Below are positions 30,000-39,103 of a stretch of 64,000 nt of DNA, one piece after another. Position 1 is the stretch's first letter. Each line of letters opens with the position of its first letter. The position numbers and the translations under genes were made by a program. Origin of the DNA: Geothrix sp. 21YS21S-4 (GTDB lineage Bacteria > Acidobacteriota > Holophagae > Holophagales > Holophagaceae); NCBI RefSeq assembly GCF_030845995.1, contig NZ_CP132719.1, positions 1,922,001-1,986,000 on the forward strand, read 5' to 3'. The notes below the pieces were generated by a model. The model had not been told where the DNA came from and ran no database searches. It saw only the letters and a program-made list of their open reading frames with translations.

Positions 30000-31265
30000 T
30001 CAGCCCAGCGCCCGGTCCGCCAGGCGGCCGAGGTCCCCGCTTCCCTGGCTGTTGGCGAAGCTCTTGGCCAGGGCGACCAGCATGGCCTCGGCCGAAGCGG
30101 AAGGAAGGTGGGGCAGGAGATCCGCCGTCGCGGCGGCGGCCAGGATCTGCGAGGCGTGATTGAAGGTGGGATCGTTGAAGGTGGCCGCCTCCGCCACCCG
30201 CGCCAGCGCCTCGTCGGCCTTCCCCGCCCGGCAGAGGGCCTGGGCATGGCCCATGGCCTCCGGCGCCTCGGCGTCGAGGATGGCCTCCAGGAGCGCGCTT
30301 CCGTCGGGAACGCCGCCCTTGGGTTGGACCCGCTCCTCGGGCTCATCCGTGGGGAAGAGGTTCACGAGCGCCGCGCCCTGCGCCCAGACGCAGGGATCGG
30401 ACGGCGGCGTTTCGGCCAGATGGGCCAGGTAGACGAGGGTCCACGCCGTCTTGCCCTCCAGGTCGCGACGGGCGTCCAGGAGTTTCTCGGACGCCGCCTC
30501 GACCAGAATGGACAATAGCTGTCCATGCGAAGCGCCGGCCTTGATCCGGCCCGTAAAGGCGTCCAGCATCCCCACAAGCCCCAGGTCGCAGATCTCCCGC
30601 ACGGCAGCGTCATTCCCAGCCGCCGGAGCATCCGTCGCCTCCCGTTCCATCCGCTTGGCGGCCCGGCGGTACCAGAACGTGTCCTCCTGCGTGGCGGCCA
30701 GCCAGGCGGCCAAGCCGAAGAGCCGGCGGCCCGTGGCCTTGGGGCGCTCCAACCGCTCGTGGAGGTCCGCCAGGTGCGCGGTAAAGACGCCCTTGTGGCC
30801 CACGTTGGCCATGTCCCCTTCGACCAGCGCCCCCAGCCGGCGGAAGTCCGCGGCGTCGGGCAGGTCGAAGCCCTGGGCCTCGGCGTAGGCCAGGCCCGGC
30901 TTGCGGGACTGGATGAACGATTCCAGGTTCCGCCAGGTTCCGCTGCCTTTCGCGGCAACCGCCTGAGCCGTCGTCGCGGAGGCCCGCCGCCCCTCGTGGG
31001 CCGCCATGTGGAGCTGGATGGCGAGGGCCCGGCGGAAGGCGCCCTCCGTCAGCAGGGGCCGCAGCCGCAAAACGGCCCGCAGACCGAGGATCCCCTGGGG
31101 AACGTGCGGCAGGTACGCCTCCCAGTCGATGCGGGGAATCAGGACTTTCACCGCCTCGCGGAGCCCGTCCCGCAGTCCGTCCGGCTGCGCGAGCTGCGAA
31201 GCGAACGCATCGAAGAAACCCTCCGTGGGGATTTCCAGTTCCGTCTGCCAGCGGGAATCGACCAT
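30000..31265 (-). CDS. Unknown 421-residue helical protein
   Basis: No family is recognised. The protein is soluble, mostly alpha-helical by composition, with no signal peptide. The middle part holds scattered His residues in conserved-looking settings (IQLHMAAHEGRR about 95-106, GHKGVFTAHLADLHERL about 165-181). The C-terminal third is Ala-rich with helix-turn-helix repeats (ADEALARVAEAATFNDP). The ATG overlaps the preceding stop in TGATG, so it is made together with the 207-residue protein. Longer reading upstream in this frame runs antisense-like through the neighbour and is not coding. Confidence 0.75.
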   Translation of the reverse strand: MVDSRWQTELEIPTEGFFDAFASQLAQPDGLRDGLREAVKVLIPRIDWEAYLPHVPQGILGLRAVLRLRPLLTEGAFRRALAIQLHMAAHEGRRASATTAQAVAAKGSGTWRNLESFIQSRKPGLAYAEAQGFDLPDAADFRRLGALVEGDMANVGHKGVFTAHLADLHERLERPKATGRRLFGLAAWLAATQEDTFWYRRAAKRMEREATDAPAAGNDAAVREICDLGLVGMLDAFTGRIKAGASHGQLLSILVEAASEKLLDARRDLEGKTAWTLVYLAHLAETPPSDPCVWAQGAALVNLFPTDEPEERVQPKGGVPDGSALLEAILDAEAPEAMGHAQALCRAGKADEALARVAEAATFNDPTFNHASQILAAAATADLLPHLPSASAEAMLVALAKSFANSQGSGDLGRLADRALG

Positions 31266-31888
31266 CACGCGCCCTCCAGCGGCAAGTTCCAGGCGGCGGC
31301 CACGAGGCGGCCCCAGTGGTGGCTCCAGGCTCGCGTCCACACCAAGCTGCCCTCCTTCATGCCCGAGGCCTCCAGGCGCTCGCGCAGGCCCGCTTCCAGC
31401 AAAGCCGAGGCTGGTCCCAGAGCGGCTTCCGCCAGGGCCAGCATGTGGGCTCGGGCGGCGCGTTCGCGGTCGTGGTGATCCAGGTAGCCGGCGGATTCCG
31501 GCGAAGGGGCGGCGGCCCTCACGCGCTGCCAGGCCTCGAACGCGGCGCGGGCGGCGGGATCGCCCTTGAGGGGCGCCTTCACGCGGTCCCAATCTCCAGC
31601 CGCCGCCAGCTCTGGACCCGCCCGCAGCGAGCTCTCCCGGAGCTTCACCGCCTTCGCCACGTCGCGGTCCACCTGCTTGAGCGCCACGAAAGTGCGGGGC
31701 TTCGCCTTCCCCTCGCGGCGGTCGAAGAATCCGTTGAGGGCCGAGATCACCAGATCCATGGGCACGCCGGCAGCCTCCCAGGCGAGCACCTGCCGGTAGT
31801 CGTCGGTGGACAGCAGCCCGGCGCGGCCCCAGGCCCGGAACGCCCATTCGCGCTCCAGCCAGTCCTTCTCCTCCCTGCTGTAGGCCAT
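31265..31888 (-). CDS. Unknown 207-residue helical protein
   Basis: No family is recognised. It starts MAYSREEKDWLEREWAFRAW, is rich in Arg, Ala, Trp and Leu, has no signal peptide and is likely helical. The segment YLDHHDRERAARAHMLALAEAALG (about 138-161) is amphipathic. Both ends overlap neighbours by TGATG, so it is locked into a unit with the lipoprotein upstream and the 421-residue protein downstream. Similar residue use and size suggest a helical partner of the latter. Confidence 0.75.
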   Translation of the reverse strand: MAYSREEKDWLEREWAFRAWGRAGLLSTDDYRQVLAWEAAGVPMDLVISALNGFFDRREGKAKPRTFVALKQVDRDVAKAVKLRESSLRAGPELAAAGDWDRVKAPLKGDPAARAAFEAWQRVRAAAPSPESAGYLDHHDRERAARAHMLALAEAALGPASALLEAGLRERLEASGMKEGSLVWTRAWSHHWGRLVAAAWNLPLEGA

Positions 31889-32220
31889 CAGGGGCGTTCC
31901 GGCACCAGCCAGGTGCCGTCCTTCAACTGGAGGGCGCCATTCCGCCAGCCCAGCACCTCCTCGGGCACGATCTCCGCCTTCGCGAAGCCCTTCAGGCGGA
32001 AGGCGCCGGAGCCCAGCCGATTCCCCTTCCGGTCCCAGACCTCCAGCTGCCAGAGGGTGCCCTCGTGACTTCCGGCCTTGAAGAACACGCCGTCCTTTCC
32101 TTCGCCCGCCCAGCGGGCTTCCGCGGGCAGGGCGGCGGGCCGGGAGGGCACTCCGCGGCAACCCGTCAGGAGGCCCACGGAGAGGGCCATCGTGGCAAGG
32201 ATCATCGAAGGTCGCACCAT
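31888..32220 (-). CDS. Small lipoprotein of unknown function
   Basis: A 110-residue protein with a clear lipobox, LLTGC, at residues 17-21 after a hydrophobic signal. The mature part is a small beta-rich domain (WQLEVWDRKGNRLGSGAFRL). No family is recognised. It is the first gene of the four-gene minus-strand unit ending with the DUF1697 protein, and its stop overlaps the next start (TGATG). It is divergent from map, 38 bases away. Confidence 0.8.
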   Translation of the reverse strand: MVRPSMILATMALSVGLLTGCRGVPSRPAALPAEARWAGEGKDGVFFKAGSHEGTLWQLEVWDRKGNRLGSGAFRLKGFAKAEIVPEEVLGWRNGALQLKDGTWLVPERP

Positions 32221-32258
32221 GCCGGCATTCTACCCGTTAGACTGAGGCGGAGGGGACC

Positions 32259-33056
32259 ATGGTCCTGATCCGAGAACAGATCCGATACAAGAGCCGCAAG
32301 GAGATCGAGAAGCTCCGGGAGGCGGGCCGCTTGGCCGCCAACGCGCTTCGCCTGGCCGCCCGCAACGCCAAGGCCGGCGTGAGCCTGCTGGAGCTGGACC
32401 GCATCGCCGAGGCCTACATCCGGCAGCATGGCGCGACGCCCAGCTTCAAGGGCTACCACGGGTTTCCCGCCACCCTCTGCACGTCGGTGAACGACAAGGT
32501 CGTCCACGGGATTCCGACCAAGTACGTGCTTCAGGAGGGCGACGTCATCGCCATCGACTGCGGCGCCAAGCTGGACGGCTACCACGGCGACACCTGCCTC
32601 ACCGTGGGCGTCGGAAAGATCAGCGAGGAGGCCCGGCGCCTCATCCAGACCGCCCAGCTCGCGATGTACGTGGGCATCGAGCACTGCCGGCCGGGCATGC
32701 GCCTGGGCGACATGGCCACCGCCGTCCAGACCTTCGCCGAGGAACGCGGCTACGCCATCGTCCGCGAGTACATCGGCCACGGCCTGGGCCGCGACCTGCA
32801 CGAGGATCCCCAGGTGGTCTACGCCGACCAGCGGCCCGGGACCGGCTTCCGGATGGAGCCCGGCCTAACCATCACCATCGAGCCCATCCTCAACACCGGC
32901 ACCCACAAGTGCCTGGTGGAGCCCGACGGCTGGACCGTCCGCACGCGCGACGGCGGCCTGTCCGCCCAGTTCGAGCACGACGTGGCCATCACCAAGGACG
33001 GCCCCGAAATCCTGAGCATCCCGGATCCTGAATTCGAACTGGAAGACGGGCTGTAG
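32259..33056 (+). CDS. map: Methionine aminopeptidase, type I
   Basis: A 265-residue dinuclear metallopeptidase that removes initiator Met. The five metal ligands are D100 (IAIDCGA), D111 (HGDTC), H174 (GHGLG), E208 (TIEP) and E239 (QFEHDV); H83 in KVVHGIP is the usual active-site His. Length and motif spacing are those of type Ia enzymes. GCGGAGGGG lies just before the ATG. The last codons (FELEDGL) are duplicated downstream in non-coding DNA. Confidence 0.97.
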   Translation: MVLIREQIRYKSRKEIEKLREAGRLAANALRLAARNAKAGVSLLELDRIAEAYIRQHGATPSFKGYHGFPATLCTSVNDKVVHGIPTKYVLQEGDVIAIDCGAKLDGYHGDTCLTVGVGKISEEARRLIQTAQLAMYVGIEHCRPGMRLGDMATAVQTFAEERGYAIVREYIGHGLGRDLHEDPQVVYADQRPGTGFRMEPGLTITIEPILNTGTHKCLVEPDGWTVRTRDGGLSAQFEHDVAITKDGPEILSIPDPEFELEDGL

Positions 33057-33153
33057 GTCCAGCTTCTATGGGTCGCTCATAACGCTGCAAAAGCGGCGTT
33101 GTGAGCAGATACCAGTTCGAATTCATGCCATCGAACTGGAAGACGGGCTGTAG
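33030..33153. repeat. Fold-back and direct duplication of the map 3' end, with a long hairpin
   Basis: The last 23 bases of map (33034-33056) recur exactly at 33131-33153. GAATTCGAACTGG (33030-33042) also recurs inverted as CCAGTTCGAATTC (33112-33124). Between them, GCTCATAACGCTGC (33075-33088) and GCGGCGTTGTGAGC (33093-33106) form a 14-bp RNA stem with two G-U pairs and an AAAA loop. The arrangement suggests template switching or a small inserted element with a duplicated edge. Confidence 0.85.
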
Positions 33154-33162
33154 CTCTCCCTC

Positions 33163-33666
33163 TCAAGGCATCGTCCAATCGCGAATGGCGGGCGGCAGTT
33201 CCGGCGCCGGGCCTTCATAGCCCATCTGCCGGATCACGTCGGGTGCGGGGACGTTGCCGTCCTTTCCCCGGAAGAGGGCCCGCACAACGCCCTCAGCGGC
33301 GAGGTCTCCGCCCGCTTTCACGAAGCGCTGCTCCAGGTAGAACCACTTGGCGTCCCAGCCCAGGAGGCGGGTATGCAGCTCGTAGGATTCGAAAGGATCC
33401 AGGCTGCGCCGGTAGCGCATGGAGACGGCGCCCACCAGCGGCTTCCAGCGGTTCCGCACCATGGCGCGGCCCAGACCCGTGCGGAAGGTTAGGTCGAAGC
33501 GGCCCAGATCCATCACGCTCAGGAACCGGCCGTTGTTCATGTGGACGTTCACGTCGAGATCGTTGGGCCAGACGCGGAACGTCAGGACCGAGGTCCCAAG
33601 GGGCTCCAACCGGGCGCGGAAGCGGAGGGTGAGGCCTTTCACGAGGAGGCGGAACAGGAGGACCAT
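33163..33666 (-). CDS. Hotdog-fold acyl-CoA thioesterase (4HBT/THEM6-like)
   Basis: A 167-residue hotdog protein. FRVWPNDLDVNVHMNNGRFLSVMD (about 30-53) is the conserved catalytic-loop segment with Asp and the HMNNGRF motif of 4HBT thioesterases; WFYLEQRFVKAGGDLAAEG is the second strand pair. Members hydrolyse acyl-CoA or acyl-ACP thioesters. The N-terminal hydrophobic residues (MVLLFRLLVKGL) may attach it to the membrane, as in THEM6-like forms. It is divergent from ispE. Confidence 0.85.
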   Translation of the reverse strand: MVLLFRLLVKGLTLRFRARLEPLGTSVLTFRVWPNDLDVNVHMNNGRFLSVMDLGRFDLTFRTGLGRAMVRNRWKPLVGAVSMRYRRSLDPFESYELHTRLLGWDAKWFYLEQRFVKAGGDLAAEGVVRALFRGKDGNVPAPDVIRQMGYEGPAPELPPAIRDWTMP

Positions 33667-33703
33667 GCCCCAGGCTAGCGGAGGGCTGCGCTACCGTGGA
33701 GCC

Positions 33704-34540
33704 ATGTCCGCCACCGCCCTGGCCCCCGCCAAACTGAACCGCTTCCTGGCCGTCCTGGGACGGCGGGCCGACGGGTTCCATGAGCTGGAGCTGGTCACCA
33801 CCGTCCTCGACGGCGTGCCGGAGCTGACCGACATCCTGGAGGCCGAGCCCGCGGAAGCGCTGTCGCTGGCCATTTCAGGGCCGACGGGCGAGGGGCTGGA
33901 GGCCGACGAATCCAACCTGGTGGTCCGCGCCTGGCGTCTCCTGGAAGCGGCGGCGCGGCGCCCCCTTCCCGCCGCCCTGCGGCTGGTGAAGCGCATTCCC
34001 CACGGGGCCGGGCTCGGCGGGGGAAGCAGCGACGCCGCGGCGGCCCTGCGTCTGGGGAACGGCCTGTTCGGCCTGGGTCTGGATGACGCCGAGCTGTTGG
34101 ACCTGGCGGCGCGCCTGGGCAGCGACGTGCCCCTCTTCCTGCTGGGCGGAACGGTGCTGGGGCTGGGGCGCGGCGAACGGGTGTTCCCGCTGAGGCCCGT
34201 CCCTCTGGAGCCCCTTCTCCTCGCGCATCCCGGGCTCCACGTGCCCACGCCCAACGTGTACTGCGCGCTGCCGGAGGTGGGCTATCCGTCGCCGGCGCCG
34301 CTTGGCTCTTTGCCCGAGGGCGCGGCGCCGCCGTGGCGGAACGACCTCACGGACGCGGCGATCCGCGTGTGCCCGCCGCTGGCCGAGGTGCGGGAGGCGC
34401 TCCGCGGGACGGGCGGCGAGCCCCTGCTGTGCGGCTCGGGAAGCTGCTGGGCCGCCCACTATGCGTCTTCCTCCGCCCGCGACGCCGCCCGAATCGCCCT
34501 CCGCGCCGCGCGGCCGGACTGGAGCCTCTGGGCCGTCTGA
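33704..34540 (+). CDS. ispE: 4-diphosphocytidyl-2-C-methyl-D-erythritol kinase
   Basis: A 278-residue GHMP kinase catalysing the fourth MEP-pathway step. APAKLNRFLAVLGRRADGFHEL is the N-terminal substrate loop, PHGAGLGGGSSDAAAAL (about 100-116) is the GHMP ATP-binding motif 2, and LLCGSGSCWAAHY is motif 3. The Lys-Asp pair (K in PAKLN, D in LGSDVPLF) is in place. It shares the isoprenoid pathway with the IspH fusion 31 kb away; other MEP genes are not here. The ATG at 33704 lies 37 bases from the divergent thioesterase. Confidence 0.95.
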   Translation: MSATALAPAKLNRFLAVLGRRADGFHELELVTTVLDGVPELTDILEAEPAEALSLAISGPTGEGLEADESNLVVRAWRLLEAAARRPLPAALRLVKRIPHGAGLGGGSSDAAAALRLGNGLFGLGLDDAELLDLAARLGSDVPLFLLGGTVLGLGRGERVFPLRPVPLEPLLLAHPGLHVPTPNVYCALPEVGYPSPAPLGSLPEGAAPPWRNDLTDAAIRVCPPLAEVREALRGTGGEPLLCGSGSCWAAHYASSSARDAARIALRAARPDWSLWAV

Positions 34541-34609
34541 GCGGGCTCGCGCCCGCCAGCCCTGTCCTCCAAAGACTGCGCGTGGTATTCAATGGGACCC
34601 GAGGTACCC

Positions 34610-35530
34610 ATGTCCGGTCCCGCCCTCCGCATCCGTGGCCTCCGCAAGGCCTTCCCCAAAGTCGTCGCCGTGGACGGGGTGGACCTGGACGTGGCCCGGG
34701 GCGAGGTCTTCGGGCTGCTCGGCCCCAACGGCGCAGGGAAGACCACGACGCTGGAGATCATCGAGGGCCTCACCCAGGCGGACGCGGGCGAGATCGAGAT
34801 CCTGGGCCTCCCGTGGGCGGGCCACAAGAAAGAGATCCACTCCCGGGTGGGCGTCCAGCTCCAGAGCACCAGCCTGTTCAACAAGATCACGCCGCGGGAG
34901 GCGCTCGACCTCTACGGGAGCTACTACCCCAAGCACCGCGGCACCCGGGAGCTGCTGGAGCTGGTGCAGCTGGAGGAGAAGGCGGACGCCTACCACGTCA
35001 CCCTCAGCGGCGGCCAGCAGCAGCGCCTGGCCCTCGCCCTGGCCCTGGTGAACGACCCCGAACTGGTGTTCCTGGACGAGCCCACCACGGGGCTCGACCC
35101 CCAGGCCCGGCGCAGCCTGTGGGACGTGGTCCACCGGATGAAGGCCGAAGGGCGGACCGTGGTGCTCACCACCCACTACATGGACGAAGCCGAGGCGCTC
35201 TGCGACCGGCTCGCCATCATGGACCACGGAAAGGTGATCGCCACCGGCACGCCGGCATCGCTGATCTCCGGCCTGGCCATCCCGAGCGTGGTGGAGCTGA
35301 CCTTCGAGGGCGCCTCGCCGGATCCCGGCGCCTTCGCCCACCGGCTGGGCGAGCCCGTCGAACGGCGCGCGGACCTGTGGGAGATCCCCACGCCGGATCC
35401 CAAGGCGCTCCTTCCCCGGCTCCTCGAAGCCGCGGAAGCCGCCGCCGTGCCCTTCCAGCAGGTCCACATCCGGCGGGCCACCCTGGAGGACGTGTTCCTG
35501 CAGCGCACCGGGCGCAGCCTGAGGGAGTGA
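34610..35530 (+). CDS. ABC transporter ATP-binding protein (ABC-2 type exporter)
   Basis: A 306-residue ATPase of the CcmA/NatA/DrrA type. Walker A GPNGAGKTTT (about 37-46), Q-loop VGVQLQSTSLF, signature LSGGQQQR, Walker B LVFLDEP followed by TTGLDP, and the H-loop LTTHYMDEA are all intact. The C-terminal 80 residues form the extra domain usual in exporters. The ATG at 34610 is favoured by GAGG 8 bases upstream over an in-frame ATG at 34592. The stop overlaps the permease start (TGATG). Substrate is unknown; drug or polyketide export is common in this group. Confidence 0.95.
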   Translation: MSGPALRIRGLRKAFPKVVAVDGVDLDVARGEVFGLLGPNGAGKTTTLEIIEGLTQADAGEIEILGLPWAGHKKEIHSRVGVQLQSTSLFNKITPREALDLYGSYYPKHRGTRELLELVQLEEKADAYHVTLSGGQQQRLALALALVNDPELVFLDEPTTGLDPQARRSLWDVVHRMKAEGRTVVLTTHYMDEAEALCDRLAIMDHGKVIATGTPASLISGLAIPSVVELTFEGASPDPGAFAHRLGEPVERRADLWEIPTPDPKALLPRLLEAAEAAAVPFQQVHIRRATLEDVFLQRTGRSLRE

Positions 35531-36591
35531 TGATGATGCTCTGGCGCCAATTCACGATGGAATGGCGGCTCTACAGCCGCGACCGCATCGCCATGTTCTG
35601 GACCTTCGCCTTCCCCGTGGTCCTGCTGGTGGGCTTCGGGACGATCTTCCGGGACGGCGGGGGGCCCAAGCTCACGGTGGTGCGCGTGCAACCCGCCGCC
35701 TCCGCTCCCCGCGACGCGGCCCTGGATCAGGCGCTGGCTGACCTCCAGCTGAAAGTGATCCCCCTGACGAAGACCGACGCGGAAACGCGGTGGGCGAAGG
35801 GCGAGACCGCTGCCCAGCTGGAACCGGACGGCGAGGGCTACCGCCTGCGCCTCAACAGCTACCTGATGGCCCAGGCGGGCGCCACCTCGGGGCTGGTGAA
35901 CCAGGCCTGGCTGATGGCCCAGGCGCGGCTCAGCGGCGCCCCGGAGCCCCAGCGCATTCCCGTTCAGGTGGAGAGCCCCGGCCACAAGCGGTCCACCAAC
36001 TACGCCTCGTTCCTGCTGCCGGGGCTGCTGGGCCTGAACCTCGTGAGCATGGGCCTGTTCAGCGTGGGCATGGTGAACGTGTCCTACCGCGAAAAGGGGA
36101 AGTTCCGGCGGCTGGCGGTGACGCCGCTGCCCAAGTGGATCTTCCTGCTGGGGCAGGTCCTGCACCGGCTGGCGGTGACCATCGTCCAGGCCTCCATCCT
36201 CCTGCTGGTGGGCCGCGTCGTCTTCGGAATCCAGAACCAGGGCTCCTTCCTGGACCTGCTGGTGATCATGACTCTGGGAACGGCGTGCTTCATGGCGTTC
36301 GGGTTCGCCCTCAGCGGTTTCGCGGACACGTCCGAAGGCTACGCCGCCATCTCGAACCTGGTGTTCTTCCCGCTCATGCTCCTCAGCGGCGTCTACTTCA
36401 CGCTGGATTCCGCGCCGACCTGGCTGCAGCACGCCGTGGCGGTGACGCCCCTCGCCCCGTTCCTGCGGGCCCTTCGGGCCGTGTTCAACGACGGCGGATC
36501 CCTGGCGGGGCACGGGATTGGGCTCCTCATCGTGGGAGCCTGGGCGCTGGCGGCGTTCGCGCTCGCCGTCCGCCGCTTCCGCTGGGCCTGA
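35530..36591 (+). CDS. ABC-2 type permease
   Basis: A 353-residue permease with the ABC-2 layout. One N-terminal helix (about 23-40) is followed by a periplasmic domain (about 45-155), then five helices from about 160 on, including LLPGLLGLNLVSMGLFSVG and LVFFPLMLLSGVYF. It starts with three consecutive ATG codons; the first overlaps the ATPase stop. It pairs with the ATPase as one half-transporter, presumably as a dimer. The YREKGKFRRLAVTPLPKW loop is the coupling segment that contacts the ATPase. Confidence 0.93.
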   Translation: MMMLWRQFTMEWRLYSRDRIAMFWTFAFPVVLLVGFGTIFRDGGGPKLTVVRVQPAASAPRDAALDQALADLQLKVIPLTKTDAETRWAKGETAAQLEPDGEGYRLRLNSYLMAQAGATSGLVNQAWLMAQARLSGAPEPQRIPVQVESPGHKRSTNYASFLLPGLLGLNLVSMGLFSVGMVNVSYREKGKFRRLAVTPLPKWIFLLGQVLHRLAVTIVQASILLLVGRVVFGIQNQGSFLDLLVIMTLGTACFMAFGFALSGFADTSEGYAAISNLVFFPLMLLSGVYFTLDSAPTWLQHAVAVTPLAPFLRALRAVFNDGGSLAGHGIGLLIVGAWALAAFALAVRRFRWA

Positions 36592-36646
36592 GTCTTTCGT
36601 CGTGAGGCGCTTGTGTTCCCCGGGGGGAGCGGCCGATGAGCCCCCC

Positions 36647-39061
36647 ATGCAGCCCATCCGCGAGCCCCAGGATCCAACCCAAGCCCTCGGCGTGGTCCGC
36701 CGCTATCTGGAAGCGGCCTACCGCATTCCCCAGGCGGCGGCCGAGGCCCGCGACCTGCTGGACCTCTTCGGCCACATCCACGCGATCATCCGCGACCTGA
36801 TGCCGGCGGAGAACCTCTACTTCGCCTTCTGGGACCGGCCGACGGACACCGTGTCCTTCCCCTATTGGGCGGACGCGGAGGATCCCATTCCCCAGCCCCG
36901 GGCCTTCCGCCGCGGGCTGACCGAATACGTCCTCCGCACCGGCCACCCGCTCCTCGCCGACGCGCCGACCCTCACCGAACTGGAGGCCTCCGGCGAAGTA
37001 GAGTGCATCGGAACCGATCCCCTCGCCTGGCTGGGCGCGCCTCTGGCCGGCGAGCAGGGCGTCTTCGGGGCGCTGGTGATCCAGATCTACGAAGCGGGCC
37101 GGTCCTACTCGCCCGAGGAGCGGGACCTCCTCGTCTTCGTGGCGGGCCAGGCGGCGCTGGTCCTGGAGCGGTGGCGGATCGAGACCGAGCAGCGGATCCT
37201 GTCGGCCGCCATGGACCGCTCGGCGGATCCCATCTACGGCATCGACGAGTCGGGCCGCCTCACCTTCATCAACCAGTCGGCCTGCGAGACGCTGGGCTAC
37301 ACCCGGCAGGAGCTGCTGGCGATGACCCTGTGGGACGTGGCGCCCTACCTGCGGCCGGAGGAATGGCCCGAGAAGTGGGCCTACGTGCGGCACCAGGCCA
37401 ACTTCCGGGGCGAGGCGATCCACCGGCGGAAGGACGGCAGCCTCTTCTCCGTGGAGATCAGCAGCAGCTTCCTGGCCTTCGAGGGGCGCGAGGTCATCGT
37501 CAGCATGGCCCGCAACATCACCCGCCGGAAGGCCGCGGAGCAGGCGCTCCGGGCCAGTGAGGAGAAGTTCTCCAAGGCGTTCCAGGCCAGCCCCGACGCC
37601 ATCATCCTCAGCCGGATGGACGGCACCATCCTCGACGTGAACGACGCCTTCACCCACACCACCGGCTGGACCCGGGAGGAGACCCAGGGCCAGACGACCT
37701 TCGAACTGGCGCTGTGGTCCGAGCAGAGCGGCCGGGCGAAGGCCATGGACCTGATCCGCCGGGACGGGCACTTCGCCGACCTGGAAGCCTCCTTCCGGGT
37801 GAAGGACGGGAGCCAGCGGACCGGCCTCATTTCCGGCGCCATCATCGAAGTCGACGGCCAGCCCTGCATGCTGTCCGTCACCCGCGACATCACGGAGCGC
37901 CGCCAGGCCGAAGAGGCCCTCCGCCACGCCCAGAAGCTGGAGAGCCTCGGCGTCCTGGCCGGAGGCATCGCCCACGACTTCAACAACCTGCTGACGGTGG
38001 TCCTGGGGAACCTGAACCTCGCCCAGATGCACCTGCGCGAGGATTCCACGGCCCGGCCCTACCTGACCAACATGGAGGCCACGATCCTGCGGGCGACGGA
38101 GCTGACGAAGCAGATGCTGGCCTATTCCGGCCGCGGCCACTTCATGATCAAGCCCCACGACCTGAACCTGGTGGTCCAGGACCTCACCCACCTGCTGGAA
38201 GTCGCCCTGTCGAAGAAGGTGCGCCTCAGCTTCGACCTGCATCCGGGGCTACCGCCCATCCAGGCGGACGCCGCGCAGATCCAGCAGGTGGTGATGAACC
38301 TCGTCACCAACGCCTCCGACGCCATCGGCGACCGCGAGGGCGCCATCCACGTCGCCACGGCGGTCCGCACTCTCACGGCCCAGGAGCTCCAGGCGGACTA
38401 TCCCGTGGGCGCGCCTCTCCCCGGACTCCACGTGATCCTGGAGGTGAGGGACACCGGCAGCGGGATGACGTCCGAAGTGATGGAGCGGATCTTCGATCCC
38501 TTCTTCACCACCAAGAGCGCCGGCCGGGGCCTGGGTCTGTCCGCGATGGTGGGGATCCTCCGGGGCCACCGCGCGGGGCTGCACATCGCCAGCGAGGTGG
38601 GCCGGGGCAGCGTCTTCCGCCTCTGCTTCCCCGCGATGGGAGCCGTGGAGCATCCCGACGTCACCCAGGCGGCGACGGGGGGCGAGACGCTGCTGCGGGG
38701 GCTGGTCCTGCTGGTGGACGACGAGGACCAGATCCTGGAGGCCACCGGCGCCGCCCTGACGGCCCTGGGATGCCGGGTGATCACCGCGCGAGACGGGCTG
38801 GAGGCCCTGGAACGGTTCCGCCAGAGCCGCGGGGAGCTCGACCTCGTCCTCATGGACCTCACCATGCCGCGGATGGACGGCCGGGAAGCCTTCCGCGCCA
38901 TGCGGAGCCTGGACCCCCACGTGCCGGTGGTGCTCAGCAGCGGGTTCACGGAGCAGGACAGTCTCCAGGCCCTGCCCGGCGGCGGGCCGGAGGGGTTCCT
39001 CCAGAAGCCCTATCAGATCCGGGAACTGGCCGCCGTCGCCCGGAAGGCCCTGGAAGGCTGA
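36647..39061 (+). CDS. GAF-PAS-PAS hybrid histidine kinase with receiver domain
   Basis: An 804-residue cytoplasmic sensor kinase. It has a GAF-like domain (about 25-180), two PAS domains (about 190-310 and 315-430), each ending in the PAC phrase ITRRKAAEQALR or ITERRQAEEALR, a dimerisation/phosphoacceptor helix with His443 in GGIAHDFNNLLT, an HATPase domain (N box NLVTNASDAIG, G box DTGSGM, then GLGLSAM), and a C-terminal receiver with Asp737 in VLMDLTMPRMDG. No membrane segment or output regulator is near, so signal and target are unknown. The start ATG follows a GGGGGGAG site; an in-frame TTG 12 codons earlier is possible. Confidence 0.93.
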   Translation: MQPIREPQDPTQALGVVRRYLEAAYRIPQAAAEARDLLDLFGHIHAIIRDLMPAENLYFAFWDRPTDTVSFPYWADAEDPIPQPRAFRRGLTEYVLRTGHPLLADAPTLTELEASGEVECIGTDPLAWLGAPLAGEQGVFGALVIQIYEAGRSYSPEERDLLVFVAGQAALVLERWRIETEQRILSAAMDRSADPIYGIDESGRLTFINQSACETLGYTRQELLAMTLWDVAPYLRPEEWPEKWAYVRHQANFRGEAIHRRKDGSLFSVEISSSFLAFEGREVIVSMARNITRRKAAEQALRASEEKFSKAFQASPDAIILSRMDGTILDVNDAFTHTTGWTREETQGQTTFELALWSEQSGRAKAMDLIRRDGHFADLEASFRVKDGSQRTGLISGAIIEVDGQPCMLSVTRDITERRQAEEALRHAQKLESLGVLAGGIAHDFNNLLTVVLGNLNLAQMHLREDSTARPYLTNMEATILRATELTKQMLAYSGRGHFMIKPHDLNLVVQDLTHLLEVALSKKVRLSFDLHPGLPPIQADAAQIQQVVMNLVTNASDAIGDREGAIHVATAVRTLTAQELQADYPVGAPLPGLHVILEVRDTGSGMTSEVMERIFDPFFTTKSAGRGLGLSAMVGILRGHRAGLHIASEVGRGSVFRLCFPAMGAVEHPDVTQAATGGETLLRGLVLLVDDEDQILEATGAALTALGCRVITARDGLEALERFRQSRGELDLVLMDLTMPRMDGREAFRAMRSLDPHVPVVLSSGFTEQDSLQALPGGGPEGFLQKPYQIRELAAVARKALEG

Positions 39062-39103
39062 ACCGGGACGCCGGGCTACACTGGGGGGCTGGAGAACGAC
39101 CCC

